Assembly: GCA_025924275.1 (NCBI GenBank)
Contig: JAICEH010000100.1
Coordinates: forward strand, 1-7,571
From: Gemmatimonadales bacterium
GTDB lineage: Bacteria > Gemmatimonadota > Gemmatimonadetes > Gemmatimonadales > GWC2-71-9
DNA: 7,571 nucleotides
Direction: 5' to 3'
This document shows, piece by piece, positions 7,366 to 7,571 of this stretch. Below the pieces are notes generated by a model. That model searched no databases. It was not told where the DNA came from and was given only the letters and a program-made list of their open reading frames with translations. Each line of letters begins with the position of its first letter. Position 1 is the stretch's first letter. The position numbers were made by a program, and so were the translations under genes.

Positions 7366-7559
7366 GCGCCCTTCTTCGAGCTGAGGGCCCGGCGCACGTC
7401 GGCGACGACGCGGCCGAGGAGGTTGTCGGCGGCGCGCCGGTGCAGCAGCTCCAGCTCGCCCGGGTCGAGCCACACCCCCTGGCATTCGGGGCAGCGGTCC
7501 ACCTGGACTCCCTCGACGTCCACGGTGTCGAGGTTGGCCCCGCACTTGGGGCACTTCAT
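7362..7559 (-). CDS. small TFIIB-type zinc-ribbon protein
   Basis: This 65-residue protein matches the zf-TFIIB zinc-ribbon pattern: CPKCG at 3-7 and CPECQGVWLDPGEL at 23-36, so C3, C6, C23 and C26 form a four-Cys zinc site. The CPxCxGxWLDxGEL signature is typical of the family. After it comes a charged, probably helical tail (about 36-65) ending in SSKKGA. Small zf-TFIIB proteins are common in bacteria, and I know of no firmly established function; the name reflects similarity to the zinc ribbon of transcription factor IIB, not proof of a transcription role. The ATG at 7559 puts the first CPxC at residues 3-6, as is usual. The frame stays open through the last 12 bases to the window edge, where no Shine-Dalgarno is visible, so a longer N-terminus is not fully excluded. 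Its TGA overlaps the purL GTG by four bases, implying co-translation with purL. Confidence 0.88.
   Translation of the reverse strand: MKCPKCGANLDTVDVEGVQVDRCPECQGVWLDPGELELLHRRAADNLLGRVVADVRRALSSKKGA
7369..7376 (-). promoter_or_regulatory. Shine-Dalgarno-like purine run before purL
   Basis: The minus strand reads AAGAAGGG, then CGC and the GTG at 7365-7363. The spacing is short (three to four bases), but it is the only purine run near the GTGA junction. It lies in the last codons of the zinc-ribbon gene (SSKKGA), consistent with translational coupling to purL. Confidence 0.5.
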
Positions 7560-7571
7560 GTAGTGGGTGCG

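Noticed and set aside
7366..7554. Upstream extension of the purL frame to position 7554
   Set aside because: It translates the zinc-ribbon gene out of frame into Arg/Gly/Pro-rich sequence. The GTGA overlap and a nearby purine run support the GTG at 7365.
3703..7563. A 1,286-codon plus-strand open frame antisense to purF and purL
   Set aside because: Its codons lie exactly opposite the purL and purF codons, so it stays open simply because the sense genes avoid TTA, CTA and TCA under high GC. Its product is His/Arg/Ala/Gly-rich with no recognisable motif, whereas the minus strand encodes two intact conserved enzymes.

Overview
This is a GC-rich bacterial window, by eye roughly 70% G+C, with strong third-position G/C preference in every gene. 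All five genes lie on the minus strand, so the biological order runs from high to low coordinates. The style of the terminal lipoprotein (a lipobox Cys followed by five Asp), the iron-sulfur type PurF and the very high GC fit a free-living high-GC Gram-negative, possibly Gemmatimonadota. That assignment is a guess from style; no marker gene in the window proves it.

Layout in transcription order: (1) a 65-residue TFIIB-type zinc-ribbon protein (7559-7362), starting 12 bases from the window edge; (2) purL, the small-type FGAM synthase subunit (7365-5074), whose GTG start overlaps the zinc-ribbon stop by four bases (GTGA); (3) a 66-base gap holding an interrupted hairpin; (4) purF, amidophosphoribosyltransferase (5007-3613); (5) ppdK, pyruvate phosphate dikinase (3616-953), whose ATG overlaps the purF stop by four bases (ATGA); (6) a gap of about 130 bases with two hairpins and the only AT-rich patch between genes; (7) a predicted lipoprotein of unknown function (820-26).

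The first four genes look like one transcription unit. PurL (step 4) and PurF (step 1) belong to de novo purine synthesis. PPDK interconverts pyruvate + ATP + Pi with PEP + AMP + PPi. The tight purF-ppdK junction is the most thought-provoking feature: PurF releases PPi and is classically inhibited by purine nucleotides including AMP, and PPDK handles both PPi and AMP. A metabolic link is plausible but is inference. The lipoprotein gene has its own good Shine-Dalgarno site and may be a separate unit.

No mobile element, CRISPR array, tRNA, rRNA, phage gene or defence system is visible. The core content is conserved metabolism; I see no convincing novel system. The points of interest are the zinc-ribbon/purL coupling, the purF/ppdK coupling and small structures in the two intergenic gaps. 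The very long plus-strand open frames are codon-bias artefacts.
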